Positions 15,445 through 26,562 of a DNA stretch of 64,000 nucleotides are shown piece after piece. The translations under genes were made by a program, and so were the position numbers. Below the pieces are notes generated by a model, which saw nothing but the letters and a program-made list of their open reading frames with translations, was not told where the DNA came from and searched no databases. Numbering within the stretch: the first letter of the stretch is position 1; the number at the start of each line of letters is the position of its first letter. Source of the stretch: Sphingomonas sp. A2-49 (lineage in GTDB: Bacteria > Pseudomonadota > Alphaproteobacteria > Sphingomonadales > Sphingomonadaceae); the NCBI RefSeq assembly GCF_025548555.1, contig NZ_JAJLPA010000010.1, positions 41,103-105,102 on the forward strand, written 5' to 3'.

Positions 15445-16179
15445 ATGCCACGGTTCGCCGGTCCGGAATGTCGCGAAGTTGACAAAGTGGCCGCTGTGGC
15501 GCTGATTTCCGCGATGGATGCCGCCGATCGCCAGTTGCTCGACGCCGATGGCTGGTTCAGCAGCCTGCCGGTGCCGCGTCGCGACGCTTTGCTCGCCGAA
15601 GCGCGGGTGCGCAGCGTCCCCGCGGGCACGTCGCTGTACGCGATCGGTGATGCGCCCAACGGACTGTGGGCGGTGCTGGACGGCGAGGTGCGGCTGACCG
15701 GCCATCCGGTCGCGGGCCACGAGTTCCTCGTGCTGATCGTGCGGCCGGGAACGTGGTTCGGCGAGGTGTCGACGCTCGACGGCGGCCCGCGCCCGCACGA
15801 CGCGGTCGCATTCGGGCCGACGCGGATGCTCCACCTGTCGATGCCCGCCTTCGCGCGGCTCGCCGGAACGATACCCGCGCTCTACCACGACCTCGGCCGG
15901 CTGGTGTGCCTGCACCAGCGCGCCGCGCTCGACTTCATCGCCCAGGCGATCGCGCTGCCGCTGCCGACGCGGCTCGCCAAGCTGCTCGCCGATCGCACCC
16001 GCACCGACGATGCCGTGCTGCGCATCCGGCAGGAGGATATCGCCGCCATGCTCGCGGTGTCGCGCCAGACGCTCAACCGCCATCTCGCGGCGCTGGCGCG
16101 CGCGGGCGTCGTCCGCCTCGCCTATGCGCGGATCGAGGTCATCGACCGGGCGCGGCTGTTCGCGCTCGCCAGCGCCTGA
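15445..16179 (+). CDS. Crp/Fnr family transcriptional regulator
   Basis: The protein of up to 244 residues has an N-terminal cyclic-nucleotide-binding-like beta roll (PAGTSLYAIGDAPNGLWAVL, then GTWFGEVSTLDGG) and a C-terminal winged helix with IRQEDIAAMLAVSRQTLNRH as recognition region. I see no N-terminal Cys cluster as in Fnr, and the effector pocket does not show the full Crp signature, so the ligand is unknown. The start is uncertain: ATG 15445 or ATG 15514 (MDAADRQLL), which is where similarity to the family seems to begin. It diverges from the class II aldolase gene and converges with pccA, eight bases away. Confidence 0.87.
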   Translation: MPRFAGPECREVDKVAAVALISAMDAADRQLLDADGWFSSLPVPRRDALLAEARVRSVPAGTSLYAIGDAPNGLWAVLDGEVRLTGHPVAGHEFLVLIVRPGTWFGEVSTLDGGPRPHDAVAFGPTRMLHLSMPAFARLAGTIPALYHDLGRLVCLHQRAALDFIAQAIALPLPTRLAKLLADRTRTDDAVLRIRQEDIAAMLAVSRQTLNRHLAALARAGVVRLAYARIEVIDRARLFALASA

Positions 16180-16186
16180 GCGCGCG

Positions 16187-18295
16187 TCACTCCATCTCCA
16201 GGATCACCTGATCGACCGCCAGGCTGTCGCCCGCGGCGGCGGACAGGCTCTTCACCCGCCCGGTCTTCTCGGCGCGCAGGATGTTCTCCATCTTCATCGC
16301 CTCGACCACCGCCAGCGGCTGGCCAGCCTCGACCGCGTCGCCCGCCGCGACGTCGAGCCGCACCAGCAGCCCCGGCATCGGCGCGATCAGGAAGCGCGAC
16401 AGGTCGGGTGGCACCTTTTCGATCATATGCCGCGCGAGCGGGGCGACATGCGCGGGCAGCACGCGCGCGACATGGCTCGCGCCGCGCGTCGTCAGGCGGA
16501 AGCCGCTGCGCACCGGCGCGATACGGACCGACAGGTGCGCGTCCGCGCCGACCTCCGCCTCCACGATACGATCGCCCGGCGTATATTCGAGCGCGATGTC
16601 GAGCGCCTCGCCGTCGACCGCGATGCCGTCGGCGGACAATGCGACGGCATGGTCGCTGCCCCCGATCCGCACCGTCCAGCCGGCTGGCGGCTGCAACCGA
16701 TGGCCGAGCTGTCCGTCGATCCGCCGGGCGCGGTCGGCGTGCGCCGTCGCGGCGAAGGCGGCGATGGCTGCAAGCGTGCGGAGCAGCGCCGCATCGGCAG
16801 GCGCGCCGTGGAAGCCGTCGGGATATTCCTCCGCGATGAAGCCCGTCGTGATCGTGCCCGCCCGGAAGCGGGGATGCTGCATCAGCGCCGACAGGAAATC
16901 GAGGTTGGTGCCCGGCCCCTCGATCTCGAACGCGTCGAGCGCCGCGATCTGCGCGTCGATCGCCGCCTCGCGCGTCGGCGCCCAGGTGACGAGCTTGGCG
17001 ATCATCGGGTCGTAGAACATGCTCACCTCGCCGCCCTCGACGACGCCGTCGTCGACGCGGACGCGGGGAAATTCATCCTCCCCGGCACGGGGAGGGGGAC
17101 CAGCCGCAGGCTGGTGGAGGGGGGCTTCCTCAGGCGATGCGCCGTGTGGCACGCCCCCTCCACCACGCCGCTGCGCGTCGCGGTCCCCCTCCCCATGCTG
17201 GGGAGGATTGTACCGTACCAGCCGGCCGATGCTGGGCAGGAAGCCGCGGTAGGGATCTTCCGCATAGACGCGGTTCTCGATCGACCAGCCGTTTATGCCG
17301 ACGTCGTCCTGCGTGATCCCCAGCGGTTCGCCGGCGGCGACGCGGATCATCTGTTCGACGAGGTCGAGCCCGGTGATCTCCTCGGTCACCGGATGCTCGA
17401 CCTGGAGCCGGGTGTTCATCTCGAGGAAATAGAAGCCCTGGCCGGTGGTGTCCGCGCCGGACACGATCAGCTCGACGGTACCGGCGCTGTAATAGCCGAC
17501 CGCGCGGGCAAGCGCGACCGCCTGTTCGCCCATCGCTTTCCGCATCGCCGGCGTGACGAAGGGCGAGGGCGCTTCCTCGACCACCTTCTGGTGGCGACGC
17601 TGGATCGAGCATTCGCGCTCGTTGAGGTACAGGATGGTGCCGAGCTGGTCGCCGAGCACCTGGATCTCGATGTGGCGCGGACTCTCGATGAACTTCTCGA
17701 TGAAGACGCGGTCGTCGCCGAAGCTGGCGAGGCCCTCGCGCTTGGTCGCCTCGAACCCCTCGCGTACGTCCTGTTCGCTGTACGCCAGCCGCATGCCCTT
17801 GCCGCCGCCGCCGGCGGACGCCTTCATCATGACGGGATAGCCGATGTCGGTCGCGATGCGGACGGCCTCGTCGGTATCGGCGATTTCGCCGAGGAATCCG
17901 GGGACGACGTTGACGCCCGCCGCCTTGGCGAGCTTCTTCGATTCGATCTTGTCGCCCATCGCCGCGATCGCGTTCGGCGGCGGCCCGACGAAGGCGATGC
18001 CCGCCTCGGCACAGGCGCGCGCGAAGCTTTCGCGTTCGGACAGGAAGCCATAGCCGGGATGGATACAGTCGGCGCCCGTCTCCTTCGCGGCGAGCAGGAT
18101 CAGCTCGGCCTTGAGATAGCTCTCGGCGGCGGGTGCCGGCCCCAGCCGCACCGCCTCGTCGGCCATCAGCACATGCGGCGCACGCGCGTCGGCATCGGAA
18201 TAGACCGCGACGGTCTTGATCCCCATCCGTTTCGCGGTGCGGAACACGCGGCAGGCGATCTCGCCGCGATTGGCGACCAGGATTTTCTTGAACAT
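16187..18295 (-). CDS. pccA: propionyl-CoA carboxylase alpha (biotin) subunit with in-frame palindromic-element insertion
   Basis: The 702-residue protein carboxylates biotin with ATP and bicarbonate and passes CO2 to PccB. It has the N-terminal ILVANRGEIACRVFRTA, the ATP-grasp segment KASAGGGGKGMR, the biotin-carboxylase motif EMNTRLQVEHPVTE and the C-terminal biotin lysine in EAMKMEN (about residue 668). The usual length is near 660. The surplus comes from about 44 residues (364-407) between RLVRYNPP and FPRVRVDDGVVEGGE. That stretch is Gly/Pro/Arg-rich and is encoded by a palindromic element at 17076-17207. The catalytic domains flanking it are intact, so the enzyme is probably functional. 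It is the last gene of the propionyl-CoA array and follows DUF2442 by 17 bases. Confidence 0.95.
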   Translation of the reverse strand: MFKKILVANRGEIACRVFRTAKRMGIKTVAVYSDADARAPHVLMADEAVRLGPAPAAESYLKAELILLAAKETGADCIHPGYGFLSERESFARACAEAGIAFVGPPPNAIAAMGDKIESKKLAKAAGVNVVPGFLGEIADTDEAVRIATDIGYPVMMKASAGGGGKGMRLAYSEQDVREGFEATKREGLASFGDDRVFIEKFIESPRHIEIQVLGDQLGTILYLNERECSIQRRHQKVVEEAPSPFVTPAMRKAMGEQAVALARAVGYYSAGTVELIVSGADTTGQGFYFLEMNTRLQVEHPVTEEITGLDLVEQMIRVAAGEPLGITQDDVGINGWSIENRVYAEDPYRGFLPSIGRLVRYNPPQHGEGDRDAQRRGGGGVPHGASPEEAPLHQPAAGPPPRAGEDEFPRVRVDDGVVEGGEVSMFYDPMIAKLVTWAPTREAAIDAQIAALDAFEIEGPGTNLDFLSALMQHPRFRAGTITTGFIAEEYPDGFHGAPADAALLRTLAAIAAFAATAHADRARRIDGQLGHRLQPPAGWTVRIGGSDHAVALSADGIAVDGEALDIALEYTPGDRIVEAEVGADAHLSVRIAPVRSGFRLTTRGASHVARVLPAHVAPLARHMIEKVPPDLSRFLIAPMPGLLVRLDVAAGDAVEAGQPLAVVEAMKMENILRAEKTGRVKSLSAAAGDSLAVDQVILEME
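17076..17207. repeat. GC-rich palindromic element inserted in frame in pccA
   Basis: The element is 132 bp, or 44 codons. Its ends are near-complementary 23-base repeats (17076-17098 and 17185-17207, two mismatches), each itself a small hairpin around CCTCCCC and GGGGAGG. Inside are CAGCCGCAGGCTG and GGAGGGGGGCTTCCTC, both found again in the element at 20803-20926. It is read through without a stop and encodes a Pro/Gly/Arg/His-rich loop in PccA. Confidence 0.88.
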
Positions 18296-18312
18296 GTCCG
18301 TTCCTCGAATTG

Positions 18313-18576
18313 TCAGCGCTTGGCAGTGACGGCGGGCGCACCGCGCAACAGGCCTTCGGTGCTCAGGTCCTCGTCGATATCGGGCCAGTGGATGCCGTAA
18401 CCGGCGCCCGCCTTTTCCCAATGGCCGCGCTGTTCGCGCGTGGCGTGCAGCAGTCGCGGATACCACGCGAGCGGCGCCGCGATGGTACGGCCATCCATCA
18501 GGTCGACGATAAGGCTCGCCGCGTCGAAGCGCACGTCGAGCACCCGCTCGTCGGTGATCCTAGCCGAAATAGTCAT
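18313..18576 (-). CDS. DUF2442 domain-containing protein
   Basis: The 87-residue protein has the DUF2442 pattern: DERVLDVRFDAASLIVDLMD, GRTIAAPLAWYPRL and GYGIHWPDIDEDLSTEGLL. The domain is common beside DUF4160 proteins, as here. Its role is not established, although proposals that such pairs behave like toxin-antitoxin modules exist. It starts inside the 3' end of the DUF4160 gene (17-base overlap) and ends 17 bases before pccA. No signal peptide or membrane helix is seen, so it is cytosolic. Confidence 0.88.
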   Translation of the reverse strand: MTISARITDERVLDVRFDAASLIVDLMDGRTIAAPLAWYPRLLHATREQRGHWEKAGAGYGIHWPDIDEDLSTEGLLRGAPAVTAKR

Positions 18577-18793
18577 GCCACGCCTCCAGCAAGCCGGTCC
18601 GGTTTTCCTCGACCAGCGAAAGCAGGTCGTTGATCTCGTGCGCGCGAAAGCCGCGGCTCTTGGCCACTTCGACCACGGTCAGCCACACCTTGATGGTGGC
18701 GTCGCCGCGATCGATGTGGACGTGCGGCGGTTCGTTGGGCTCGTGGCTGTAGAAATAGAAACGGAACGCGCTGATCCGCAGCACCGTCGGCAT
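18560..18793 (-). CDS. DUF4160 domain-containing protein
   Basis: The 77-residue protein shows the full DUF4160 signature: MPTVLRISAFRFYFYSHE, EPPHVHIDRGDATIKVWL and the C-terminal LLEAWHDYFG. The family is widespread, small and uncharacterised, and is usually encoded next to DUF2442. The gene begins one base after the bioB stop and overlaps the DUF2442 gene by 17 bases. The conserved His pair in PPHVHI suggests metal or nucleotide contact, which is inference. Confidence 0.9.
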   Translation of the reverse strand: MPTVLRISAFRFYFYSHEPNEPPHVHIDRGDATIKVWLTVVEVAKSRGFRAHEINDLLSLVEENRTGLLEAWHDYFG

Positions 18794-18794
18794 G

Positions 18795-19790
18795 TCACTC
18801 CGCCGCCTCGGCCAACCGGCATTCCGCCGCCATCGGCGTCACGCCCAGCTTGGCGAACAGCGCCGCGTCCTTGTCGTCGCCGGCGTTGCCTGCGGTGAGC
18901 AGCTTGTCGCCGGTGAAGATCGAATTGGCGCCGGCCATGAAGCACAGGGCCTGCGTCGATTCGGACATGCTCTCGCGCCCCGCCGACAGGCGCACCATGC
19001 TTCCCGGCATCGTGATCCGCGCGACGGCGACGGTGCGGACGAATTCGATCTCGTCGATCCTGGCGAGCGGCGTGTCGGCGAGCATGTCGCCGAGCACGGT
19101 GCCCTTCACCGGCACCAGTGCGTTGACCGGCACGCTGCCGGGATGTTCGGGCAGGGTCGCGAGCGCATGGACGAAGCCGACGCGATCCTCGCGCGTCTCG
19201 CCCATGCCGACGATGCCGCCGCAGCAGACGTTGATCCCCGCGCCGCGCACCGCGTCGAGCGTGTCGAGCCGCTCCTGGAACGTCCGCGTCGTGATGACGT
19301 CGCCGTACCGCTCGGGCGAGGTGTCGATATTGTGGTTGTAATAATCGAGGCCGGCGTCAGCGAGCTGGCGCGCCTGATGCGGCTGGAGCATGCCGAGCGT
19401 CATGCACGTTTCCATGCCCATGCCGCGCACGCCCTCGACCATCGCCAGAATCGCGCCCATGTCGCGGTCCTTGGGGTTGCGCCACGCCGCGCCCATGCAG
19501 AAGCGCGTCGAGCCATTGTCCTTCGCCTGCGCCGCCGCCTGCAACACCGCGCGCACGTCCATCAGCTTGGTCGCCTTGACGCCGCTCTCCGCGCTGACCG
19601 ATTGCGAGCAATAGCCGCAATCCTCGGGACAGCCGCCGGTCTTGATCGACAGCAGGGTGGACAGTTGGACCTGCGAGGGCGCGTGATGCGCGCGGTGGAC
19701 GCCCTGCGCCTGCCACATCAGCTCGTCGAACGGCAGGTCGAACAGCGCCGCAATCTCCTCGCGCGTCCAGTCGTTGCGTGTCCCGCTCAT
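18795..19790 (-). CDS. bioB: biotin synthase
   Basis: The 331-residue radical SAM enzyme inserts sulfur into dethiobiotin, the last step of biotin synthesis. The cluster cysteines are in [13 protein letters not shown] (Cys54, Cys58, Cys61). Further BioB landmarks are [24 protein letters not shown] with the second-cluster region, and AGRESMSE near the C-terminus. Length is normal. The ATG at 19790 overlaps the TGA of the LprI-like gene as ATGA. Biotin genes bioF, bioA and bioD are not adjacent. Its place between scpA and pccA makes sense because PccA needs biotin. Confidence 0.96.
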   Translation of the reverse strand: MSGTRNDWTREEIAALFDLPFDELMWQAQGVHRAHHAPSQVQLSTLLSIKTGGCPEDCGYCSQSVSAESGVKATKLMDVRAVLQAAAQAKDNGSTRFCMGAAWRNPKDRDMGAILAMVEGVRGMGMETCMTLGMLQPHQARQLADAGLDYYNHNIDTSPERYGDVITTRTFQERLDTLDAVRGAGINVCCGGIVGMGETREDRVGFVHALATLPEHPGSVPVNALVPVKGTVLGDMLADTPLARIDEIEFVRTVAVARITMPGSMVRLSAGRESMSESTQALCFMAGANSIFTGDKLLTAGNAGDDKDAALFAKLGVTPMAAECRLAEAAE

Positions 19791-20178
19791 CGTCCCCGCT
19801 GCCACATCATGTCCTTCAATTGGGTCGTCCGCCCGCGCGTCAGCCGCGCCAGGCATTGCCGCTGTACCATCGGCTGCATCGAGCCGCCCGCATATTCCCC
19901 GCCCTCGATGACGCATTGCGCGTCGCGGAAGGCGAGCCAGGCACGCTGGCTGGCGAGCGTCGCCGCGGCATAGCCGAATCCGCCGCCGCGGCTGGTGTCG
20001 GCGGCGTCGCGGCGCTTCATCGCGGCATAGGTGCGCTGCCACTGCACCGTCATCGTCGCGTCCGCCGCCTTCCATTCGGCCCCGGCCTGCTGGTTCAACG
20101 CGGTCTGCGTCTGCGCGGGCGCGGGACCGGCGAGCAGCAGCGCGGCGGCCGCCAGAAACACGAACGGCGTGTGGCGGA

Positions 20179-20182
<4 letters not shown>
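19787..20182 (-). CDS. LprI/DUF1311-like secreted protein (putative lysozyme inhibitor fold)
   Basis: The 131-residue protein has a signal peptide ([20 protein letters not shown], cleavage near residue 23, PAPA-QTQ). The mature part carries the DUF1311/LprI pattern: [36 protein letters not shown] and a final [16 protein letters not shown], with two cysteines likely forming a disulfide. Characterised relatives include the mycobacterial lysozyme inhibitor LprI, but most DUF1311 proteins have no known role. It is oddly placed: its ATG overlaps the scpA TGA and its TGA overlaps the bioB ATG, so a periplasmic protein is translationally coupled on both sides to cytosolic metabolic enzymes. Confidence 0.85.
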
Positions 20183-22498
<2,316 letters not shown>

Positions 22499-22512
<14 letters not shown>

Positions 22513-22927
22513 GCGGCGTCTCCATCAGTTCGACGAGCATGCCGCCCATGTCGCGGGGGTGCACGAACACGATCGGCGTGCCGTGCGCGCCGATGCGGGG
22601 TTCGCCGAGAACGGTCGCGCCCTTCGCCTTCAGGTCCGCGACGGCGGCGTGGATGTCGGGCACCTCGAAACAGACGTGATGTTGCCCGCCGGCAGGGTTC
22701 TTCTTCAGGAAGCCGGCGATGGGGGAGGCGTCGTCATACGGCTCGATCAGCTCGATCTGCGTGTTGGCCGTATCGATGAAGCACACCTTCACCCCCTGCG
22801 CGGGCAGATCGAACGGTTCGCCGATCGCGGTCGCGCCGAGCAGGGTGCGATAGGTTTCGATCGACCGTACGATCGACGGCGTCGCGACGCCGACATGGTT
22901 GAGCCGGCCCAAAGACGATTCCGTCAC
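22499..22927 (-). CDS. mce: methylmalonyl-CoA epimerase
   Basis: The 142-residue glyoxalase-fold protein interconverts (S)- and (R)-methylmalonyl-CoA, linking the carboxylase to the mutase. It has the metal-ligand His in [12 protein letters not shown] (about residue 11), a second His in [13 protein letters not shown] (about 85) and the Glu in [10 protein letters not shown] near the end. The length is typical. The GTG at 22927 was chosen because it overlaps the TGA of the preceding small gene as GTGA and fits the family N-terminus. Its own stop lies 14 bases inside scpA. Confidence 0.94.
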
Positions 22928-23136
22928 TCTTCCAGCCTCCGTTGCCGGCTCGCCATCGCGGCGCCCTCGATCACGCCTTCCAGACGGCTGACCCGATCCC
23001 GCAAGGCGCCATGGGCCTCGGCGAGGCGGGCCAGGCTCTCGCTCTGGCTCTTGGCGGCGTCCTTCAGCTGCTTGATGTCCTCCTGCATCAGCAGGACGGT
23101 TCGCAGCGCCTGCAACGCATCGCCGATGCCGCTCAC
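22924..23136 (-). CDS. small coiled-coil protein of unknown function
   Basis: The 70-residue protein MSGIGDALQALRTVLLMQED... has heptad-like hydrophobic spacing from about residue 8 to 58 (LLMQEDIKQLKDAAKSQSES, then LARLAEAHGALRDRVSRLEG), so it is likely a coiled coil. It ends in basic and acidic residues (RQRRLEE). It overlaps the upstream RHH-like gene as ATGA and the downstream mce as GTGA. I do not recognise the family. Coupled to the RHH-like gene, it looks like the second half of a two-gene module. Confidence 0.72.
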   Translation of the reverse strand: MSGIGDALQALRTVLLMQEDIKQLKDAAKSQSESLARLAEAHGALRDRVSRLEGVIEGAAMASRQRRLEE

Positions 23137-23420
23137 CGCTGTGGGTCCTGGCCGGCCAGAACGGCGGCGACCCGGCGGTTCGATGCCTCGATCGCGTCGA
23201 TGGCCTCGCGGATGTCGGCGCGCATCCTGGGGACCGCCAGTTCGACTTCACGGGCGAGCAGTCGCAACTGGTTCTGCTCGTCGCTTGCCGTCTCGGCAAT
23301 GTAGCGGGCCGACGCCTCGCGAACGACATGCCCGACGGACTTGCCGTTGCTCGCCGCAAAGGCATCCAGCGCCGCCTTGTGGTCGGGGGTGGTCAGAAAC
23401 GTGACGCGTTCGGTCTGCAT
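23133..23420 (-). CDS. small protein with ribbon-helix-helix-like N-terminus
   Basis: The 95-residue protein begins QTERVTFLTTPDHKAALDAF, with a beta strand and helix followed by NGKSVGHVVREASARYI, which resembles the fold of RHH (CopG/Arc-type) DNA-binding proteins that act as dimers. The C-terminal half (EVELAVPRMRADIREAIDAI) is helical. AGGAG lies eight bases upstream of the ATG. It is the first gene after pccB (44-base gap), and CATTGTAATG at 23441-23450, with CATT/AATG arms, lies just upstream and could be its own binding site. Both ideas are inference. Confidence 0.7.
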   Translation of the reverse strand: MQTERVTFLTTPDHKAALDAFAASNGKSVGHVVREASARYIAETASDEQNQLRLLAREVELAVPRMRADIREAIDAIEASNRRVAAVLAGQDPQR

Positions 23421-23464
23421 GGCCGCACTCCTTCACATGACATTGTAATGGTCAGGATAGGCGA

Positions 23465-24991
23465 TCACAACGGAATGTTGTCATGCTTCTTCCACGGGTT
23501 CTCGAGGCTCTTGCCCTTCAGCTTGCGCAACCCCAGCGCGATCCGCCGCCGTGTCGAATGCGGCTGGATCACCTCGTCGATGAAGCCCTTGCTCGCCGCG
23601 ACGAACGGGTTGGCGAAGCGCGCCTCGTACTCCGCGGTGCGTTCCGCGATCTCCTCGGGCGTGCGCCCGCGGAAGATGATCTCCACCGCGCCCTTCGCGC
23701 CCATCACCGCGATCTCCGCGGTCGGCCAGGCGTAGTTGAGGTCGCCGCGCAGATGCTTGGACGCCATGACGTCATAGGCGCCGCCATAGGCCTTGCGCGT
23801 GATGACCGTGATCTTGGGCACCGTCGCCTCGCCATAGGCGAAGAGCAGCTTGGCGCCGTGCTTGATGATGCCGTTATGCTCCTGCGCGGTGCCCGGCAGG
23901 AAGCCCGGCACGTCGACGAAGGTGACGATCGGGATATCGAACGCGTCGCAGAAGCGCACGAAACGCGCCGCCTTCTTCGAACTGTTGATGTCGAGCACGC
24001 CCGCCAGCACCATCGGCTGGTTGGCGACGAAGCCGACGGTGCGGCCCTCGATCCGGCCGAAGCCGGTGATGACGTTGGCGGCATGGGCCGGCTGCGTTTC
24101 GAAGAAGTCTCCCTCGTCGACCACCTTCCGGATCAGCTCGTGCATGTCGTAGGGCTGGTTGGCCGACGCCGGCACCAGCGTGTCGAGGCTGGGCTCCAGC
24201 CGGTCCCACGCGTCCGCGGTCGGGCGCTCGGGCACGGGCTCGCGGTTCGAGGCGGGCAGGAAGTCGATGAAGTCGCGCGCCGCCAGCAGCGCCTCGATGT
24301 CGTTCTCGAACGCATTGTCCGCGACCGACGTCTTCGTGGTGTGCGTCACCGCGCCGCCCAGCGCCTCCTGCGTCACCACCTCGTTGGTCACCGTCCTGAC
24401 CACGTCGGGGCCGGTGACGAACATGTAGCTCGAATCCTTCACCATGAAGATGAAGTCGGTCATCGCCGGGCTGTACACCGCACCGCCCGCGCACGGGCCC
24501 ATGATGAGGCTCAATTGCGGCACGACCCCGCTCGCCAGCACGTTGCGCTGGAACACCTCGGCATAGCCGCCGAGGCTCGCGACGCCTTCCTGGATGCGCG
24601 CGCCGCCCGAATCGTTCAGGCCGATGACCGGCGCACCGACCTTCAGCGCGGTGTCCATCACCTTGCAGATCTTCTGCGCGTGGCGTTCGGACAGCGACCC
24701 GCCGAAGACGGTGAAGTCCTGGCTGAAGACATAGACCAGGCGGCCGTTGATCGTCCCCGATCCGGTGACGACGCCGTCGCCGGGGATCACCTGGTCCGCC
24801 ATGCCGAAATCGACGCAATTATGCTCGACGTACATGTCGATCTCTTCGAACGACCCTTCGTCCAGAAGCACGTCGAGCCGTTCGCGCGCGGTCAGCTTGC
24901 CCTTGGCATGCTGCGCGGCGACGCGCTTTTCGCCGCCTCCCGCCCTGGCGGCGACACGGCGGCGTTCGAGTTCGTTCAGCGTCGATGACAT
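23465..24991 (-). CDS. pccB: propionyl-CoA carboxylase beta (carboxyltransferase) subunit
   Basis: The 508-residue protein transfers CO2 from biotin to propionyl-CoA, giving (S)-methylmalonyl-CoA. It has the two crotonase-like carboxyltransferase halves: [20 protein letters not shown] and [16 protein letters not shown] in the first, [20 protein letters not shown] and [18 protein letters not shown] in the second. Both are oxyanion-hole regions typical of PccB. The ATG at 24991 follows a strong AGGAG five bases upstream; an in-frame ATG at 25096 would run through the operator. It is the promoter-proximal gene of the array and diverges from the regulator gene, with 98 bases between. Confidence 0.96.
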   Translation of the reverse strand: MSSTLNELERRRVAARAGGGEKRVAAQHAKGKLTARERLDVLLDEGSFEEIDMYVEHNCVDFGMADQVIPGDGVVTGSGTINGRLVYVFSQDFTVFGGSLSERHAQKICKVMDTALKVGAPVIGLNDSGGARIQEGVASLGGYAEVFQRNVLASGVVPQLSLIMGPCAGGAVYSPAMTDFIFMVKDSSYMFVTGPDVVRTVTNEVVTQEALGGAVTHTTKTSVADNAFENDIEALLAARDFIDFLPASNREPVPERPTADAWDRLEPSLDTLVPASANQPYDMHELIRKVVDEGDFFETQPAHAANVITGFGRIEGRTVGFVANQPMVLAGVLDINSSKKAARFVRFCDAFDIPIVTFVDVPGFLPGTAQEHNGIIKHGAKLLFAYGEATVPKITVITRKAYGGAYDVMASKHLRGDLNYAWPTAEIAVMGAKGAVEIIFRGRTPEEIAERTAEYEARFANPFVAASKGFIDEVIQPHSTRRRIALGLRKLKGKSLENPWKKHDNIPL

Positions 24992-25042
24992 AAAGGCTCC
25001 TGCCTGTTCTTCACCGTCTCTAGCCTGCGCCCGCAACTGTGG

Positions 25043-25074
25043 TTTTGCAAAATTGCAACGGGCATGTTTGCAAA
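25043..25074. promoter_or_regulatory. cluster of TTTGCAAA-type palindromes, likely ScfR/PccR operator
   Basis: The 98-base gap between pccB and the regulator holds the perfect palindrome TTTTGCAAAA (25043-25052), a core TTGCAA directly after it (25053-25058) and TTTGCAAA (25067-25074). TTTGCAAA is the recognition core known for the RamB/PccR (ScfR) family, as best I recall. The site lies 15-47 bases upstream of the regulator ATG and 51-83 upstream of pccB, so it could serve both promoters. Confidence 0.7.
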
Positions 25075-25089
25075 CTATCGTCGGGCGCG

Positions 25090-26484
25090 ATGACACCCCC
25101 GGCCCCCCGACCCCGCCTGTTCGCCGGCGATCGCCTGCGCGCGCTCAGGGCGCGATTGTCGCTCAGCCAGACCGCGCTCAGCCGTCGGCTGGGCATCTCG
25201 ACCAGCTATCTGTCGCAGATCGAAAGCGGCGACCGGCCGATCACCGGTGGCGTGCTGGCGGCGCTGGCCCGCAATTTTCCGCTCGACTGGGTCGACGTCG
25301 CGCCCGCGGACGACAGTGCCGCGACGGTCGGCGCGATCGCGGCGGGCACCGATCCGTCGGTCCCCGCGGCGCTGCTCGACGAGGATGCGGTGCTGCGCGG
25401 CCTGCGCCAGCAGCCGCTGGTGACGCGCCGGATGACCGCGCTGCATGCCGCGCTGCGCCGCTCGCAGGAGCAGCTGCGCGTGCTCGACGACCGCATCGAC
25501 GCGAGCCAGCCGACGCTGCTGCCGTGGGAGGAGGTGCGCGACTGGTTCCAGGGCAGCGGCAATTACATCGACCCGCTCGACCGTTTCGCCGAGGCGCTCG
25601 CCGATACGCTGACCGGTTCGCTGGCCGAGCGGCTGCGTGCGGTCCACGGGGTCGGCGTGATCGACGACGGCATCTCCGCGCCGCTGCGCGCCTTCGACGC
25701 CGCCCGCGCGACGCTGACGATCGACGGCGCGCAACCGGTCGAGACGCGCCGCTTCCAGCTCGCGCACCAGCTGATCCGGCTGGAGGCGGACGTGCTGATC
25801 GAGGGGATCGTCGCCGATGCGCCGCTGCGGTCGGATGCGGCGCGCGAGCTGCTGCGCGTCGGCCTCGCCAATTACGGCGCGGGGGCGCTGCTGCTCCCCT
25901 ATGGACGGTTCCGCAGCGCGGCGCGCGCCTGCCGCCATGACGTCGATGCGCTGCGCCAGCGGTTCGGCGTCAGCTTCGAACAGGTCTGCCACCGGTTGTC
26001 GACCTTGCAGCGGCCCGGCCTTCCCGGCGTGCCGTTCTTCTTCTGCCGGATCGACATGGCGGGCAACATCACCAAACGCCATTCCGCGACGCGGCTGCAA
26101 TTCGCGCAATATGGTGGCGCCTGTCCGCTGTGGGTGGCGCACGAGGCGGTCGCGATCTCCGACCGGATCCTGGTGCAGGTCGCCGAGATGCCCGACGGCG
26201 TCCGCTATGTGTCGATGGCCAAGGGGCTGGTCAAGGCGACGTCGAGTTATCGCCGTGCGCCGCGCCGCTATGCGGTCGTGCTGGGGTGCGAGGTCGGGCA
26301 TGCCGGCGACTTCGTCTATGGCGACGGCCTCGACGTCGGCGGCGTCGACAGCGCGACGCCGATCGGCCCGTCGTGCCGTATCTGCCCGCGTCGCGACTGC
26401 GACCAGCGCGCCTTTCCCCCGGCGGGGCGGGAATTGCGCATCGATCCCGATCGGCGCACGATCGTGCCCTATGCCTTCGAATAG
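25090..26484 (+). CDS. short-chain fatty acyl-CoA regulator (ScfR/PccR type, XRE family)
   Basis: The 464-residue protein has an XRE helix-turn-helix at about 12-66 ([20 protein letters not shown]), an IrrE/M78-like middle domain ([20 protein letters not shown] and [20 protein letters not shown]) in which the metal HExxH is degenerate, and the C-terminal ScfR domain with [18 protein letters not shown]. This is the architecture of RamB, PrpC-locus regulators and PccR, which sense short-chain acyl-CoA and bind TTTGCAAA. PccR activates pccB in Rhodobacter; by position this protein should do the same here. The ATG at 25090 starts right after the operator cluster. Length is typical. Confidence 0.9.
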   Translation: MTPPAPRPRLFAGDRLRALRARLSLSQTALSRRLGISTSYLSQIESGDRPITGGVLAALARNFPLDWVDVAPADDSAATVGAIAAGTDPSVPAALLDEDAVLRGLRQQPLVTRRMTALHAALRRSQEQLRVLDDRIDASQPTLLPWEEVRDWFQGSGNYIDPLDRFAEALADTLTGSLAERLRAVHGVGVIDDGISAPLRAFDAARATLTIDGAQPVETRRFQLAHQLIRLEADVLIEGIVADAPLRSDAARELLRVGLANYGAGALLLPYGRFRSAARACRHDVDALRQRFGVSFEQVCHRLSTLQRPGLPGVPFFFCRIDMAGNITKRHSATRLQFAQYGGACPLWVAHEAVAISDRILVQVAEMPDGVRYVSMAKGLVKATSSYRRAPRRYAVVLGCEVGHAGDFVYGDGLDVGGVDSATPIGPSCRICPRRDCDQRAFPPAGRELRIDPDRRTIVPYAFE

Positions 26485-26562
26485 GCGGCCCGCCGCCCGC
26501 GGACTTGTTCCCGCCGGTCGCGCACGGCAAGGGAGGGGCGGCGTGACAGGAAAGCTAGCCCG

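Noticed and set aside
15470..15500. An Fnr-type TTGAT-N4-ATCAA box between the class II aldolase and the Crp/Fnr gene
   Set aside because: Only a half-like TTGACA is present at about 15478-15483; no matching second half at the right spacing.
18313..18793. Calling DUF4160/DUF2442 a toxin-antitoxin system
   Set aside because: Only the pairing is visible. No toxin fold or DNA-binding antitoxin motif can be seen, so the functional label would be a guess.
22513..25089. A cobalamin riboswitch for the B12-dependent mutase
   Set aside because: scpA overlaps mce with no leader, and the gap upstream of pccB is too short and lacks a B12-box-like sequence.
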